DNA from: JBFLVT01 sp036804525
GTDB taxonomy: Bacteria; Bacillota; Desulfotomaculia; Desulfotomaculales; JASEER01
Length of the DNA: 33,283 bases
Reading direction: 5' to 3'
Assembly (NCBI GenBank): GCA_036804525.1
Contig: DAIRSE010000024.1
Span: 1 to 33,283, forward strand
This document shows positions 7,058-15,498 of the stretch, one piece after another (position 1 is the first letter of the stretch; each line of letters opens with the position of its first letter). The notes beneath the pieces were generated by a model, which was given only the letters and a program-made list of their open reading frames with translations, was not told the DNA's origin and did not search any database. A program made the translations under genes and the position numbers.

Positions 7058-8442
7058 TGTTGCCGACGGCTGAAGACGGCTCCGAGGCCCTTGGCGGCCA
7101 GGCTGAGAAAACCCTTGCTCCGGGACAGGACGTCGTCGATCGCGTCCACTGCGCGGTCGATTTGCTCTTTGGAGACCGTAAGCGGCGGCTCGAGGCGGAT
7201 CACGTTGGGGTTGTTCAGGGTATATACCGTAGCGATGCGGTGCCTGTTGATGAGTTCCACGGCCATCAGGGTACCCATGTATTCCTCGGCAAGCTTGTCG
7301 AGCACTCCGAAGGAGAGCTTGCTCACCAGGCCGGTGCCCTTATCGCTCAACTCGAGCCCGATCAACAGCCCGCGGCCGCGCACGTCCTTGATTACCGGGT
7401 ACTTTTCCTTAAGAGCGCGTAGCCGTGAAAGCAGGTACTCGCCCTTTTCGCGGGCCTGTTCAACCAGTTTTTCGTCCTGGATGATCTCAAGGGTGGTTAT
7501 GCCTACCGCGCAGGCAATGGCGTTGCCCCAGTAGCCGCCGAAGGTGGAGCTGTGCAGAACGGCCTTGTCGAGAGAACCGTAGGCCTTGCGCCAATGTTGA
7601 TCGAGAGTGACGTAAGCGCCGGCGGCCACCATGCCGCCGCCCAGGGCCTTGGCCAGGCAAAGGACGTCGGGCACAACTTCTTCCCACTCGCAGGCAAACA
7701 TCTTGCCGGTCCGTCCCAGACCGGTCTGCACTTCGTCGGCGATCAACAGCGTACCGTATTTGGTGCAGAGCTCCCGGGCGCCGGCCAGGAACCCGGGCGG
7801 GGGAACAATAACGCCGGCCTCGCCCTGAACGGGTTCAACGATGAAGGCGGCAACGTCGCCGCCGGCGAGTTCTTTTTCCAGGGCGGCAAGGTCTCCGTAG
7901 GGTATAGCGGCGGTCGGCTGAAGAAGGGGCTCGAAGGGCTCGCGGTACTTTGCCCGCCCCATCACGGAAAGGGCCCCGAAAGTCTTGCCGTGAAACGCCC
8001 CGTGGCAGTAGACGAACTTGGGACGGCCTGTTACGGCCCGGGCCAGCTTGAGGGCGCCCTCGATGGCCTCCGCTCCGCTGTTGCAGAAGAAAGTACGGCA
8101 GAGGTTGCCGGGGGTGACCCTGGCCAGGTTGTCAGCTAGAGCGGCCGGGAGGTGCTGCATGGCCGTCTGCATTATCTTGGGATAGTGCTCGATACGCCGT
8201 ATGGCTTCCAGGAGCCGGGGGTGATTGTGTCCTACGCTCACCGACCCGTAGCCGCCCACGAAGTCAAGGTATTCATTGTCATCGGCGTCGTAAAGAACGC
8301 AGCCCTCGGCGCGGACGTACTGGCGATCGAACCGCAAGGCCGCCTCGGTGGCGGCCATCGAACCGCTGAGGTAGGCCTTCGACTTTTCGATGACCTCGTT
8401 CCTGCTCAGCTGCAGGGCCTGTTCCAATCTGATCAGCTGCAT
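7054..8442 (-). CDS. class III PLP aminotransferase (putrescine/ornithine aminotransferase-like)
   Basis: Fold-type I PLP aminotransferase of 462 aa. It resembles putrescine aminotransferase YgjG and ornithine/acetylornithine aminotransferases. NSGAEA (121-126) binds the PLP phosphate, FHGKT follows, Asp236 in IADEVQTGLGRTG pairs with the PLP nitrogen, and Lys265 in CLAKALGGG is the Schiff-base lysine. An N-terminal extension of about 40 residues before the core is also typical of the YgjG type. The true start is judged to be the third in-frame ATG because ggagg lies 8 nt upstream of it. Nothing next to it tells the substrate, so polyamine or omega-amino acid use is only the best guess. Confidence 0.82.
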   Translation of the reverse strand: MQLIRLEQALQLSRNEVIEKSKAYLSGSMAATEAALRFDRQYVRAEGCVLYDADDNEYLDFVGGYGSVSVGHNHPRLLEAIRRIEHYPKIMQTAMQHLPAALADNLARVTPGNLCRTFFCNSGAEAIEGALKLARAVTGRPKFVYCHGAFHGKTFGALSVMGRAKYREPFEPLLQPTAAIPYGDLAALEKELAGGDVAAFIVEPVQGEAGVIVPPPGFLAGARELCTKYGTLLIADEVQTGLGRTGKMFACEWEEVVPDVLCLAKALGGGMVAAGAYVTLDQHWRKAYGSLDKAVLHSSTFGGYWGNAIACAVGITTLEIIQDEKLVEQAREKGEYLLSRLRALKEKYPVIKDVRGRGLLIGLELSDKGTGLVSKLSFGVLDKLAEEYMGTLMAVELINRHRIATVYTLNNPNVIRLEPPLTVSKEQIDRAVDAIDDVLSRSKGFLSLAAKGLGAVFSRRQH

Positions 8443-8615
8443 GGACGATACCTCCATAATTCTCAATATGCCTGTATTGACAGATCAATTAATTTGCTTT
8501 GCGGCTCCCGGAATTATAAGCATATTCTAACTCTTCAGCCGCCGTACGGCAAACAGTTTCACCATGCTTCGCGGCCTGCGGGTTCTATGCGTCTCTTTGG
8601 CAGCGGACCAAAAGC

Positions 8616-8644
8616 TTGACAGACTGGATCAGATTACATAAAAT
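8616..8644 (+). promoter_or_regulatory. sigma-A promoter for the ylxM-ffh-rpsP cluster
   Basis: TTGACA (8616-8621), 17-bp spacer, TAAAAT (8639-8644), about 30 bp before the ylxM start. The consensus -35, optimal spacing and one-mismatch -10 make this one of the two best promoters in the window. It would drive the long run of same-strand genes that follows. Confidence 0.75.
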
Positions 8645-8675
8645 CAGCCTGTAAAGTAGAATTACTTGATGGCTT

Positions 8676-9011
8676 ATGTTGGACGAGAGAATTCGTATCA
8701 ACCTTTTGTACGATTATTACGGACCCCTGCTGACCGATCGGCAGCGAGCGGTGTTTGAGCTGTATTATGAGCACGACTTTTCGTTGGGGGAGATCGCCGA
8801 GCAATTCGGGGTTACCCGTCAGGCCGTGCACGATATCCTGCGGCGGTCGGGCGAGGTTTTAGAGGAGTATGAGCAAAAGCTCGGTCTCGTGGCCCGGCAC
8901 CTCGAACGGCGGGCCGCTCTCAGAAAGGCGCTGGATCTGCTGGCAGGAAGCAATCAAGAACAGTCCGTCCGGGTGCGCGAGATTTTGGAAGAAGTGCTCA
9001 GAGAAGATTAA
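8676..9011 (+). CDS. ylxM: YlxM-family helix-turn-helix protein, SRP-associated
   Basis: Small 111-aa protein of the YlxM/p13 family, encoded directly before ffh in Firmicutes. It has a sigma-70 region-4-like helix-turn-helix: LTDRQRAVFELYY (about 19-31), then SLGEIAEQFGVTRQAVHDIL (about 36-55), followed by a charged helical tail. YlxM proteins are thought to modulate SRP assembly or GTPase activity rather than act as classical regulators (family knowledge). Only a weak ribosome site precedes the ATG. The gap to ffh is 16 bp. Confidence 0.9.
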   Translation: MLDERIRINLLYDYYGPLLTDRQRAVFELYYEHDFSLGEIAEQFGVTRQAVHDILRRSGEVLEEYEQKLGLVARHLERRAALRKALDLLAGSNQEQSVRVREILEEVLRED

Positions 9012-9027
9012 GCGAGGTGAGGTGCCT

Positions 9028-10380
9028 TTGGTATTTGCCAGCCTGGCGGATCGACTGCAGGGTGCCTTTAAGAAGTTAAAGGATAAAGGCAAGCTGACCG
9101 AGGCCGACGTCAACGATGCCCTACGCGAAGTTCGCGTGGCCTTGCTCGAGGCCGACGTAAACTTTAAGGTCGTTAAGGATTTTGTCAACACTGTCCGGCA
9201 GCAGGCTATCGGCCAGAACGTCATGTCCAGCCTGACGCCGGCGCAGCACGTGATCAAGATTGTTCACGACGAGCTGGCTCGCCTTATGGGAGGCCAGAAC
9301 GCGCGCCTCAGCCTGGCGCCCAAGCCTCCTACCGTGGTCATGCTCGTAGGGCTCCAGGGTTCCGGCAAGACGACCACCTGCGCTAAACTTGCCAACCTGC
9401 TTAAGAAACAGGGGCGGCGGAGCCTGCTGGTGGCCTGTGACATCTACAGGCCTGCCGCCATCAAGCAGCTGCAGGTGCTTGGGAGCCAGCTTGACATTCC
9501 GGTATTCACGCTGGGCAGCGACAGCGCGCCGGTCATCGCCGAGGCGGCCGTCGAGAGCGCGAGGAAAGGCGGTTTCGACTTTGTGATTGTCGATACCGCC
9601 GGACGGTTGCATATCAACGAAGAGCTGATGCAGGAGCTGGAGCAGATCAAGCAGCGCATCAAGCCGCACGAGATTCTGCTCGTGGTCGATGCCATGACCG
9701 GCCAGGATGCTGTCACGGTAGCCGAAAGTTTCCACCAGCGTCTCGGATTGGACGGTGTGGTTTTGACCAAGCTGGACGGCGACACCCGCGGCGGCGCGGC
9801 GCTTTCGGTCCGTGCCGTCACCGGCTGCCCCATCAAGTTTGCCGGCATCGGGGAGAAACTCGACGCCCTTGAGCCGTTCCATCCTGACCGGATGGCTGAC
9901 CGCATCCTGGGCATGGGTGACGTGATGACCCTTATCGAGAAGGCGCAGGCCGCCTTCGATGCCGAGGAAGCGGCCCGGCTCCAGCAGAAGATGCGGAGCG
10001 CCGATTTTAACCTGGAGGACTTCCTGGATCATCTGCACCAGTTCAAAAAGCTGGGTCCGCTCGACCAGGTACTGGGAATGATCCCGGGCTTCTCTTCCGT
10101 AACCAGGAAGCTCAAGGACCTGCAGTTTGACGAAAAAGAGCTGGTGATGGCCGAGGCGATTATCAACTCCATGACCCCCTACGAGCGACGGAACCCGGAC
10201 CGCATTGACGGCAGCCGGCGACGGCGCGTGGCCCGCGGCAGCGGGACTTCGGTGCAGGACGTAAACAGGCTTTTGAAGCAGTTTGAACAGACTAAAAAGA
10301 TGCTTAAGCAGTTCAGTGACTGGGAAAAGTCCGCTAAGAGGGGCGGCAGGAGGAAGTTTCCGAAACTGCCGTTTATGTAA
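9028..10380 (+). CDS. ffh: signal recognition particle protein Ffh (SRP54)
   Basis: GTPase core of the bacterial SRP, which binds signal peptides and the SRP RNA and docks on FtsY. The length is 450 aa from this TTG. The N domain opens VFASLADRLQ, the family's usual beginning. The G domain has GLQGSGKT (108-115), DTAGR (189-193) and TKLD (247-250). The M domain (about 300-450) carries IPGF and many methionines. TTG 9028 is chosen because gaggtgagg ends 5 nt upstream; GTG 9022 would overlap that site. The frame stays open well upstream into ylxM, but that extension does not look like Ffh. Confidence 0.96.
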   Translation: MVFASLADRLQGAFKKLKDKGKLTEADVNDALREVRVALLEADVNFKVVKDFVNTVRQQAIGQNVMSSLTPAQHVIKIVHDELARLMGGQNARLSLAPKPPTVVMLVGLQGSGKTTTCAKLANLLKKQGRRSLLVACDIYRPAAIKQLQVLGSQLDIPVFTLGSDSAPVIAEAAVESARKGGFDFVIVDTAGRLHINEELMQELEQIKQRIKPHEILLVVDAMTGQDAVTVAESFHQRLGLDGVVLTKLDGDTRGGAALSVRAVTGCPIKFAGIGEKLDALEPFHPDRMADRILGMGDVMTLIEKAQAAFDAEEAARLQQKMRSADFNLEDFLDHLHQFKKLGPLDQVLGMIPGFSSVTRKLKDLQFDEKELVMAEAIINSMTPYERRNPDRIDGSRRRRVARGSGTSVQDVNRLLKQFEQTKKMLKQFSDWEKSAKRGGRRKFPKLPFM

Positions 10381-10453
10381 TATAGATTTGGGTTTTCCCC
10401 CATACTCTGAATGGTAATAAAAAGCATGAGACAGGAAAGGAGGTGACTGATGG

Positions 10454-10696
10454 TTGGCAGTCAAGATTAGGCTGAAGCGCATGGGTGCCAAGCACGACCC
10501 TTACTACCGTATTGTTGTGGCCGACGCCCGGTCCCCTCGTGACGGTCGCTTTATCGAAGAGATCGGTTATTACGATCCTCTGAGCAAGAATGAGCAGCTC
10601 AAGATTAATGAGGAGAAAGCCAAGGCCTGGATGGCACAGGGCGCCCAGCTGACTGATACGGTGAAATCGCTCTTTAAGAAGGCCGGCCTCAAGTAA
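10454..10696 (+). CDS. rpsP: 30S ribosomal protein S16
   Basis: Ribosomal protein bS16, 80 aa, beginning MAVKIRLKRMG and containing KHDPYYRIVVADAR, both diagnostic. Start is TTG. It is preceded by aaaggaggtga (about 10435-10445), a full-length match to the 16S anti-Shine-Dalgarno with ideal spacing, as expected for a highly translated ribosomal gene. It lies 73 bp after ffh in the standard Firmicutes order. Confidence 0.97.
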   Translation: MAVKIRLKRMGAKHDPYYRIVVADARSPRDGRFIEEIGYYDPLSKNEQLKINEEKAKAWMAQGAQLTDTVKSLFKKAGLK

Positions 10697-10721
10697 AGCA
10701 GCCCGGGAAAGGGGATAAGCC

Positions 10722-10949
10722 GTGGAAAGACTAGTCGAAATCCTAGCCAGGGCCCTTGTAGATAAGCCCGATGAAGTCAATGTGCGGGTTGTCGAAGACG
10801 AGGATGGGATGGTCATTGAACTTCGCGTAGCTCCCGAGGATATGGGCAAGGTAATCGGTAAACAGGGCCGGATTGCCAAAGCCATCAGAACCCTTGTCAA
10901 GGCATCAGCAACCAGGCAGCGCAAAAGGGTAACCGTGGAAATTGTTTAA
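10722..10949 (+). CDS. khpA: KH-domain RNA-binding protein KhpA
   Basis: Single KH domain, 75 aa, formerly YlqC. The GKQG loop (46-49) in VIGKQGR is the RNA-binding GxxG. KhpA with KhpB/Jag binds many transcripts and affects cell elongation and division in Gram-positives (family knowledge). GTG start after aaagggg. It sits between rpsP and ylqD, the usual position. Confidence 0.95.
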   Translation: MERLVEILARALVDKPDEVNVRVVEDEDGMVIELRVAPEDMGKVIGKQGRIAKAIRTLVKASATRQRKRVTVEIV

Positions 10950-10969
10950 GGGGGCCGGCGCCCCCTTAA
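10946..10969 (+). terminator. GC-rich hairpin after khpA, no T-tract
   Basis: Perfect 10-bp inverted repeat TTAAGGGGGC / GCCCCCTTAA with a CGGC loop, beginning in the khpA stop codon. There is no run of T afterwards (cccgcggtt), so full termination is unlikely. It may trim or stabilise the mRNA 3' end between the ribosomal genes and ylqD. Confidence 0.45.
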
Positions 10970-10993
10970 CCCGCGGTTAGGGAGGTTTAAATT

Positions 10994-11419
10994 TTGGACA
11001 GCATTGTTATTACACGCCCGGTTACGGTCAAAGTGATTTTGACCGAGGATTACCGCAACGACCTGCTGAAGCAGTGTGATATTACGATCAGGAAGAACGA
11101 CATTGAGATCCAGCGGCTGGAATTTCAGCTGAAGAAAGCCCTTAGCGAAGCCGAACCCGCTCAGGTGGCCCATATCCGGCACCAGTTTGATCTTGAGAAG
11201 AAGAAACGTATCGAAAACAAGCAGAAGATTGCCGAGCAGGTGCAGGCACTTAAAGACCTGCCTCTGGGAACAGAGCTGATCCAGGGGCGCGTCGAGAGCA
11301 TGGTCGAAGTACGGGTAGGCGACGATTGGCGCAAACTCGCCATGGTTGAGGTTATTGTAAAGGACGGCAAGGTTGTCGAAATCCGAGAGGGACAATGGGG
11401 GGAATCCCCTCCGCAATGA
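10994..11419 (+). CDS. ylqD: YlqD-family protein
   Basis: 141-aa protein matching the YlqD family found between khpA and rimM in Bacilli and Clostridia. The opening VITRPVTVKVILTED is a short beta region. The middle (about 30-85) is a charged coiled coil rich in E, K and Q, and the last third is a small beta domain (ELIQGRVESMVEVRVGDDW). The function is unknown in the family. TTG start with ggaggt 7 nt upstream. Its stop overlaps the rimM ATG. Confidence 0.85.
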   Translation: MDSIVITRPVTVKVILTEDYRNDLLKQCDITIRKNDIEIQRLEFQLKKALSEAEPAQVAHIRHQFDLEKKKRIENKQKIAEQVQALKDLPLGTELIQGRVESMVEVRVGDDWRKLAMVEVIVKDGKVVEIREGQWGESPPQ

Positions 11420-11928
11420 GCAAGGAGTTAATTGTCATCGGCGAAGTGGTAAACACTCAGGGCCATCGCGGCGCGGTGCGCGTTCTGCCCTTTACCGATT
11501 CCCCGGAACGTTTTTTGGAACTCGATTCCGTAATCCTCGTTCAGGGAGAACGGCAAACGGTAATGCATGTTGAGACGGTAAGCTTTCACAAGGCTTTTGT
11601 GATCCTCAAGTTTAAAGAAATCGAAGACATGAACGCGGCCGAGGCCATCAAGGGGGCGCTTCTAAAGCTTCCGCGCGAGAAACTGGTTCCCCTGCCCGAT
11701 GGCCGGTATTACATCTTTGATATCGTGGGGCTTGAGGTATTTACCGTCGATGGCAAACCCGTGGGGAGAGTTAAGGATGTCCTCCAGACAGGAGCTAATG
11801 ATGTTTATGTCGTCGATGGGGCCGATGGCAAAGAAGTTCTTATTCCGGCTTTGAAGCACGTAGTGCGGGAAATTGATATCAAGGGCAGGCGCATGCGGGT
11901 CGATCCTCCTGAGGGGCTGCTGGACTGA
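11416..11928 (+). CDS. rimM: 16S rRNA processing/maturation protein RimM
   Basis: Binds S19 and helps 30S head maturation. It is 170 aa, with the N-terminal beta-barrel (IGEVVNTQGHRGAVRVLPFTD) and the C-terminal PRC barrel (YYIFDIVGLEVF ... VLIPALKHVVREID). The start at ATG 11416 is preferred over an in-frame ATG 21 bp upstream because it overlaps the ylqD stop in an ATGA junction and yields the usual N terminus. Its own stop overlaps trmD by one base, so ylqD-rimM-trmD are translationally coupled. Confidence 0.95.
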   Translation: MSKELIVIGEVVNTQGHRGAVRVLPFTDSPERFLELDSVILVQGERQTVMHVETVSFHKAFVILKFKEIEDMNAAEAIKGALLKLPREKLVPLPDGRYYIFDIVGLEVFTVDGKPVGRVKDVLQTGANDVYVVDGADGKEVLIPALKHVVREIDIKGRRMRVDPPEGLLD

Positions 11929-12692
11929 TGATCTTTGACGTGCTGACCCTGTTTCCGGAGATGTTTGAAGGCCCGTTCCAGACCAGCATTCTGAAGAGGG
12001 CGCGGGAGCGGGGGCTCCTCCAGATAAACCTCTTCGACATCCGCGACTACTCCCACACCAAACACCGTACCGTTGACGATACACCTTTCGGCGGGGGCGG
12101 CGGGATGGTGATGAACCCCGAACCGATTTGCCGGGCGGTCGAACACGTCCGTTTCCTGCGCGGGGAAACGTGCGGGCCGGTCATCCTGATGTGCCCGCAG
12201 GGAAGGCGCTTTACCCAGGGCGTAGCGCGTGAACTTGCCGCTCACGGTCACCTGATCCTGGTCTGCGGGCACTACGAGGGGATTGACGAGCGGGTCAGGG
12301 AACTGGTTATTGACGACGAAATATCGCTAGGCGATTTCGTTTTGACCGGGGGTGAACTTCCGGCCATGGTCATCGTGGATGCTGTCGCCCGTCTGATCCC
12401 GGGGGTACTCGGCGAGCCCGGCGGGGCTGAGGATGATTCCTTCGCCAGCGGCCTTCTCGAGTATCCGCAATACACAAGACCGCGTTCTTATGCCGGACTG
12501 GACGTGCCCGATGTGCTCGTCAGCGGGAATCACAGGGCTATCGCCAGGTGGCGGCGGGAAGAGGCACTTCTGCGGACGCTGGCCCGGCGGCCGGACCTGT
12601 TGCAAGACGGAATGAGCACCGAGGACAGAGATTTTCTAAAAAAGCTGAAGAAAAAGATTGACGCCCTGTTGCTGGAGCAGTTGCCGGAGTAA
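11928..12692 (+). CDS. trmD: tRNA (guanine-37-N1)-methyltransferase
   Basis: SPOUT-fold enzyme that makes m1G37 in tRNAs and prevents +1 frameshifting. It is 254 aa. The trefoil-knot signatures GHYEGIDERV (from 114) and SLGDFVLTGGELPA (from 133) form the SAM site, and EYPQYTRP marks the tRNA-binding domain. The ATG overlaps the rimM stop codon (TGATG). It is normally followed by rplS, as here. Confidence 0.97.
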   Translation: MIFDVLTLFPEMFEGPFQTSILKRARERGLLQINLFDIRDYSHTKHRTVDDTPFGGGGGMVMNPEPICRAVEHVRFLRGETCGPVILMCPQGRRFTQGVARELAAHGHLILVCGHYEGIDERVRELVIDDEISLGDFVLTGGELPAMVIVDAVARLIPGVLGEPGGAEDDSFASGLLEYPQYTRPRSYAGLDVPDVLVSGNHRAIARWRREEALLRTLARRPDLLQDGMSTEDRDFLKKLKKKIDALLLEQLPE

Positions 12693-12704
12693 GGTGGGAA
12701 AACC

Positions 12705-12734
12705 TTGCAATCTCTCGGAAACGTGTGGTAAAAT
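12705..12734 (+). promoter_or_regulatory. promoter for rplS
   Basis: TTGCAA (12705-12710), 18-bp spacer and TAAAAT (12729-12734), with TGG directly before the -10 (extended -10 element). It lies about 40 bp upstream of rplS, just after trmD, suggesting extra transcription of the ribosomal protein gene. Confidence 0.6.
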
Positions 12735-12773
12735 ACCTGATAGTTGTGATTGAGAAACAAGGAGGCAACACCG

Positions 12774-13121
12774 ATGAGTCTTCTGCGATCCGTGGCTGAG
12801 GAACAGATGAAGAAAGACATTCCTCCGTTCCGTCCTGGCGATACGGTACGCGTTCACGTTAAAGTTGTTGAAGGTAGCCGCGAGAGGATCCAGGTTTTTG
12901 AAGGGGTAGTTATCCGGCGCCGCGGTGGGGGCCTGGACGAGACCTTTACGGTTCGCCGGGTTTCTTACGGTGTTGGCGTGGAGCGTACTTTCCTGCTTCA
13001 CTCGCCGCGTATAGACCGCATCGAGGTGGTACGGAAAGGCCGCGTCCGTAGGGCTAGGCTTTACTACTTGCGGGGATTGCGCGGAAAAGCAGCACGCATC
13101 AAAGAGAAAGACAGATACTAG
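12774..13121 (+). CDS. rplS: 50S ribosomal protein L19
   Basis: Ribosomal protein bL19, 115 aa, at the 30S-50S interface. Diagnostic stretches are IPPFRPGDTVRVHVKV, RIQVFEGVVI, GVERTFLLHSP and the C-terminal RLYYLRGLRGKAARI. ATG 12774 has aaggagg 8 nt upstream. An in-frame ATG 24 bp earlier lacks a ribosome site and would be non-standard. Own promoter before it and own terminator after it. Confidence 0.97.
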   Translation: MSLLRSVAEEQMKKDIPPFRPGDTVRVHVKVVEGSRERIQVFEGVVIRRRGGGLDETFTVRRVSYGVGVERTFLLHSPRIDRIEVVRKGRVRRARLYYLRGLRGKAARIKEKDRY

Positions 13122-13128
13122 ACACAGG

Positions 13129-13152
13129 GGGACTGCCGGGCAGTCCCTTTTT
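13129..13152 (+). terminator. intrinsic terminator after rplS
   Basis: GGGACTGC / GCAGTCCC, 8-bp perfect stem with a CGG loop, followed at once by TTTTT (13148-13152), 7 bp after the rplS stop. Classic rho-independent terminator separating rplS from lepB. Confidence 0.85.
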
Positions 13153-13174
13153 GACATTGCGACTGGGAGGAGTA

Positions 13175-13708
13175 ATGTTGCTTAAAGTCGATCGCCAGCG
13201 CGGTTCGGTTCTTGGTGAACTGTTTGAGTCTTTAGCCATTGCCGTAGTCCTGGCCGTCATTATCCGCCTGTTTATCTTTCAGCCGTTTTTTATTCCTTCC
13301 GGGTCTATGGAGCCGACACTGATGACGGGCGACCGGATCATCGTTTCCAAGTTCAGCTACTACTTCAGCGAGCCTAAACGGGGCGACGTCATCGTCTTTA
13401 AGTACCCCAAGGATCCGAAAAGGGCCTTTGTTAAACGGGTGATAGGCCTTCCGGGCGAAACGGTGCAGCTTAAAGACAGCAAACTGATCGTCGACGGCCG
13501 GGTCATACCGGAAGACTATCTGCCGCCGGGCCTGGAGTTCAGCGATTTCGGCCCGCAGACCGTTCCCCGGGATATGCTCTTCGTCCTTGGCGATAACCGC
13601 AACAACAGCGACGACAGCAGGGTTTGGGGCTATCTGCCCCGCGACAACCTCATAGGTAAAGCCGTCTTTGTTTACTGGCCTTTAACCCAGATAGGCCTGA
13701 TCAGGTAA
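13175..13708 (+). CDS. lepB: signal peptidase I
   Basis: Membrane serine protease (SipS/LepB, S26 family) that removes signal peptides from exported proteins. It is 177 aa from the ATG with gggaggag just upstream; an earlier in-frame start would fall in the rplS terminator. One N-terminal transmembrane helix (about 19-39), catalytic Ser44 in PSGSMEPTL, Lys87 in FVKRVIGLPGE, and the box GDNRNNSDDSR near 150. The single anchor is typical of Gram-positive forms. Confidence 0.96.
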   Translation: MLLKVDRQRGSVLGELFESLAIAVVLAVIIRLFIFQPFFIPSGSMEPTLMTGDRIIVSKFSYYFSEPKRGDVIVFKYPKDPKRAFVKRVIGLPGETVQLKDSKLIVDGRVIPEDYLPPGLEFSDFGPQTVPRDMLFVLGDNRNNSDDSRVWGYLPRDNLIGKAVFVYWPLTQIGLIR

Positions 13709-13765
13709 GCTTTGAGGCATCCTCTAACGCTTAAGGGACGGTACCCGGTCGGATGGTGACCAAAG

Positions 13766-14620
13766 ATGCCGGTGCAGTGGTTTCCTGGCCATATGGCAAA
13801 AGCCAGGCGGCAAATCAAGTCCCAGCTTAAAATTTGCGATTTGGCTATCGAGCTGCTTGACGCGCGGATCCCCCAGAGCAGTCGCAATCCGAGTATCGAT
13901 GAACTGCTGGGGGCCAAGCCGCGCGTTGTCGTCTTGAATAAGGCTGATCTAGCCGACGCCGCGATGACGCGCCGATGGGAGAAGATCCTGGAGGCGGGGG
14001 GTAATGCCGTCATTCGGGCTGACTCGGTAAGGGGCGTGGGTATCCGGCGCGTTATCGAGGCTATTCAGTCTATCCCAAAGGAAAAGCTCAAGCGTCGCCC
14101 CGGCGGATCCCTCCGGGCGATGGTCATCGGTATTCCGAATGTGGGTAAATCCTCGTTTATCAACCGCCTGGTCGGCCAGAGGGCGGCCCGGACCGGCCGC
14201 CGCCCGGGCCTGACGCGCGGTCCGCAGTGGATCCGCATCAGCGGGGACGTGGAGCTTCTCGATACTCCGGGGATCTTATGGCCCAAGTTTGATGACCCGG
14301 TGGTCGGGCTGAAGCTCGCGGCTACCGGGGCTGTTAAAGAGGAGGTTTTCTCGAGCGAGGAGATCGCGGGCTGGCTGCTCGGATGGCTTTGCGAAAAAGC
14401 CCCGGCCGTACTGGCGCAGCGCTATGACCTGGCACCTGTGCCTCCCGAAGCTGCTGAAATATTGAATGCCGTAGGCCTGAGGAGAGGTGTCCTCCTCCCT
14501 GGAGGCAAGGTCGACCTTGAGAGGGCGGCCGCGCTGATCATCAAAGATTTTCGCGAGGGGCGCCTGGGACGTTTCACGCTTGACGATCCGGCGATGTATA
14601 AGGGCAATGGTGAAAACTAG
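13766..14620 (+). CDS. rbgA: ribosome biogenesis GTPase RbgA (YlqF)
   Basis: Circularly permuted GTPase needed for late 50S assembly. The 284-aa length is normal. The G motifs occur in the permuted order: NKAD (58-61, G4) comes before GIPNVGKS (122-129, G1) and DTPG (166-169, G3). The N terminus QWFPGHMAKA is the family hallmark. It follows lepB, as in Bacillus, and precedes rnhB. Confidence 0.97.
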   Translation: MPVQWFPGHMAKARRQIKSQLKICDLAIELLDARIPQSSRNPSIDELLGAKPRVVVLNKADLADAAMTRRWEKILEAGGNAVIRADSVRGVGIRRVIEAIQSIPKEKLKRRPGGSLRAMVIGIPNVGKSSFINRLVGQRAARTGRRPGLTRGPQWIRISGDVELLDTPGILWPKFDDPVVGLKLAATGAVKEEVFSSEEIAGWLLGWLCEKAPAVLAQRYDLAPVPPEAAEILNAVGLRRGVLLPGGKVDLERAAALIIKDFREGRLGRFTLDDPAMYKGNGEN

Positions 14621-14700
14621 TACACGGTACAAAGCGGGCAAAAGCGGCTGTAAGCACTAAGCCCCTTATAACAGCGCTGATTTAGTTGGTTGGTGATTGG

Positions 14701-15498
14701 GTGGACTTATCGCGTTTAAGCCTGCAGGAAATAAAAGAACTCCTGGAAACGCGGGGGCCCGACCGGACTGTCCTGGACGCGCTGGCACGGGACTCGCGCC
14801 AGAGTGCCCGAGCGCTGTACCGGCAATGGGCCCGGCGGCTGGCACGGCAGGTCAAAGAAGCGGGACGCATCGAGGAGATGTTCCGTTACGAGTTTCAGCT
14901 CGTCCGAGAAGGCTACGAGACCGTCGCCGGCGTCGACGAGGCGGGACGGGGCCCGCTGGCGGGGCCGGTGGTGGCTGCGGCGGTGGTGCTGCCGGTACCC
15001 TGTGTGATTATGAACCTTAAGGATTCCAAGCGTCTTACCCCTGCCCAGCGCGCGCGGGCGGCGGACGAGATACGGAGGCTGGCCGTGGCGTGGGGTATCG
15101 GGCTGGCCAGCGTCGAGGAGATCAATGAGTTTAATATCCTGCAGGCGAGCCTGCTGGCCATGAGGCGGGCGCTCGCGGCTATGGGCGTAAGGCCGGACTG
15201 GGTCTTGGTGGACGGCAATCAGAAAATCCCGGGCGTCGGTATCCCTCAGCGTGCGCTGGTTAAGGGCGACGACAAAAGCGCCTCGGTTGCCGCGGCTTCG
15301 ATTCTCGCCAAGGTCTTTCGGGACGAGCTGATGAGCGCCTGCCACTGGCAGTACCCTTTGTACGATTTTCCTTCACATAAGGGGTATGCTACCCGCGCCC
15401 ACTGCGAGGCTCTACGTCGTCACGGGCCGTGCCGCCTGCACCGCCTGGCTTTCTTACCTGTTCCGCGGCTATTTGAGGGTGACGGTGAGGTGCAATGA
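14701..15498 (+). CDS. rnhB: ribonuclease HII
   Basis: Cleaves RNA in RNA-DNA hybrids and single ribonucleotides in DNA. From GTG 14701 it has 265 aa. The N-terminal helical extension of about 70 residues is typical of Gram-positive RNase HII. Catalytic residues: Asp79-Glu80 in GVDEAGRGPLAGP, DSK (108-110), Asp171 in VLVDGNQ, and KGDDKSASVAAASILAK (188-204). TTG 14686 is a possible earlier start without a good ribosome site, so the start is uncertain by five codons. Its TGA overlaps the yraN ATG. Confidence 0.94.
   Translation: MDLSRLSLQEIKELLETRGPDRTVLDALARDSRQSARALYRQWARRLARQVKEAGRIEEMFRYEFQLVREGYETVAGVDEAGRGPLAGPVVAAAVVLPVPCVIMNLKDSKRLTPAQRARAADEIRRLAVAWGIGLASVEEINEFNILQASLLAMRRALAAMGVRPDWVLVDGNQKIPGVGIPQRALVKGDDKSASVAAASILAKVFRDELMSACHWQYPLYDFPSHKGYATRAHCEALRRHGPCRLHRLAFLPVPRLFEGDGEVQ

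Noticed and set aside
7552..8139. Long plus-strand frame opposite the aminotransferase
   Set aside because: It is the complement of a strongly conserved PLP-enzyme gene and shows no protein-family features.
8869..9027. N-terminal extension of Ffh
   Set aside because: The frame is open upstream but overlaps ylxM and does not resemble Ffh. The TTG at 9028 with gaggtgagg gives the family's normal N terminus.
10946..10969. Full intrinsic terminator between khpA and ylqD
   Set aside because: The stem is excellent but no T-run follows, and the downstream genes have no visible promoter, so full termination is unlikely.
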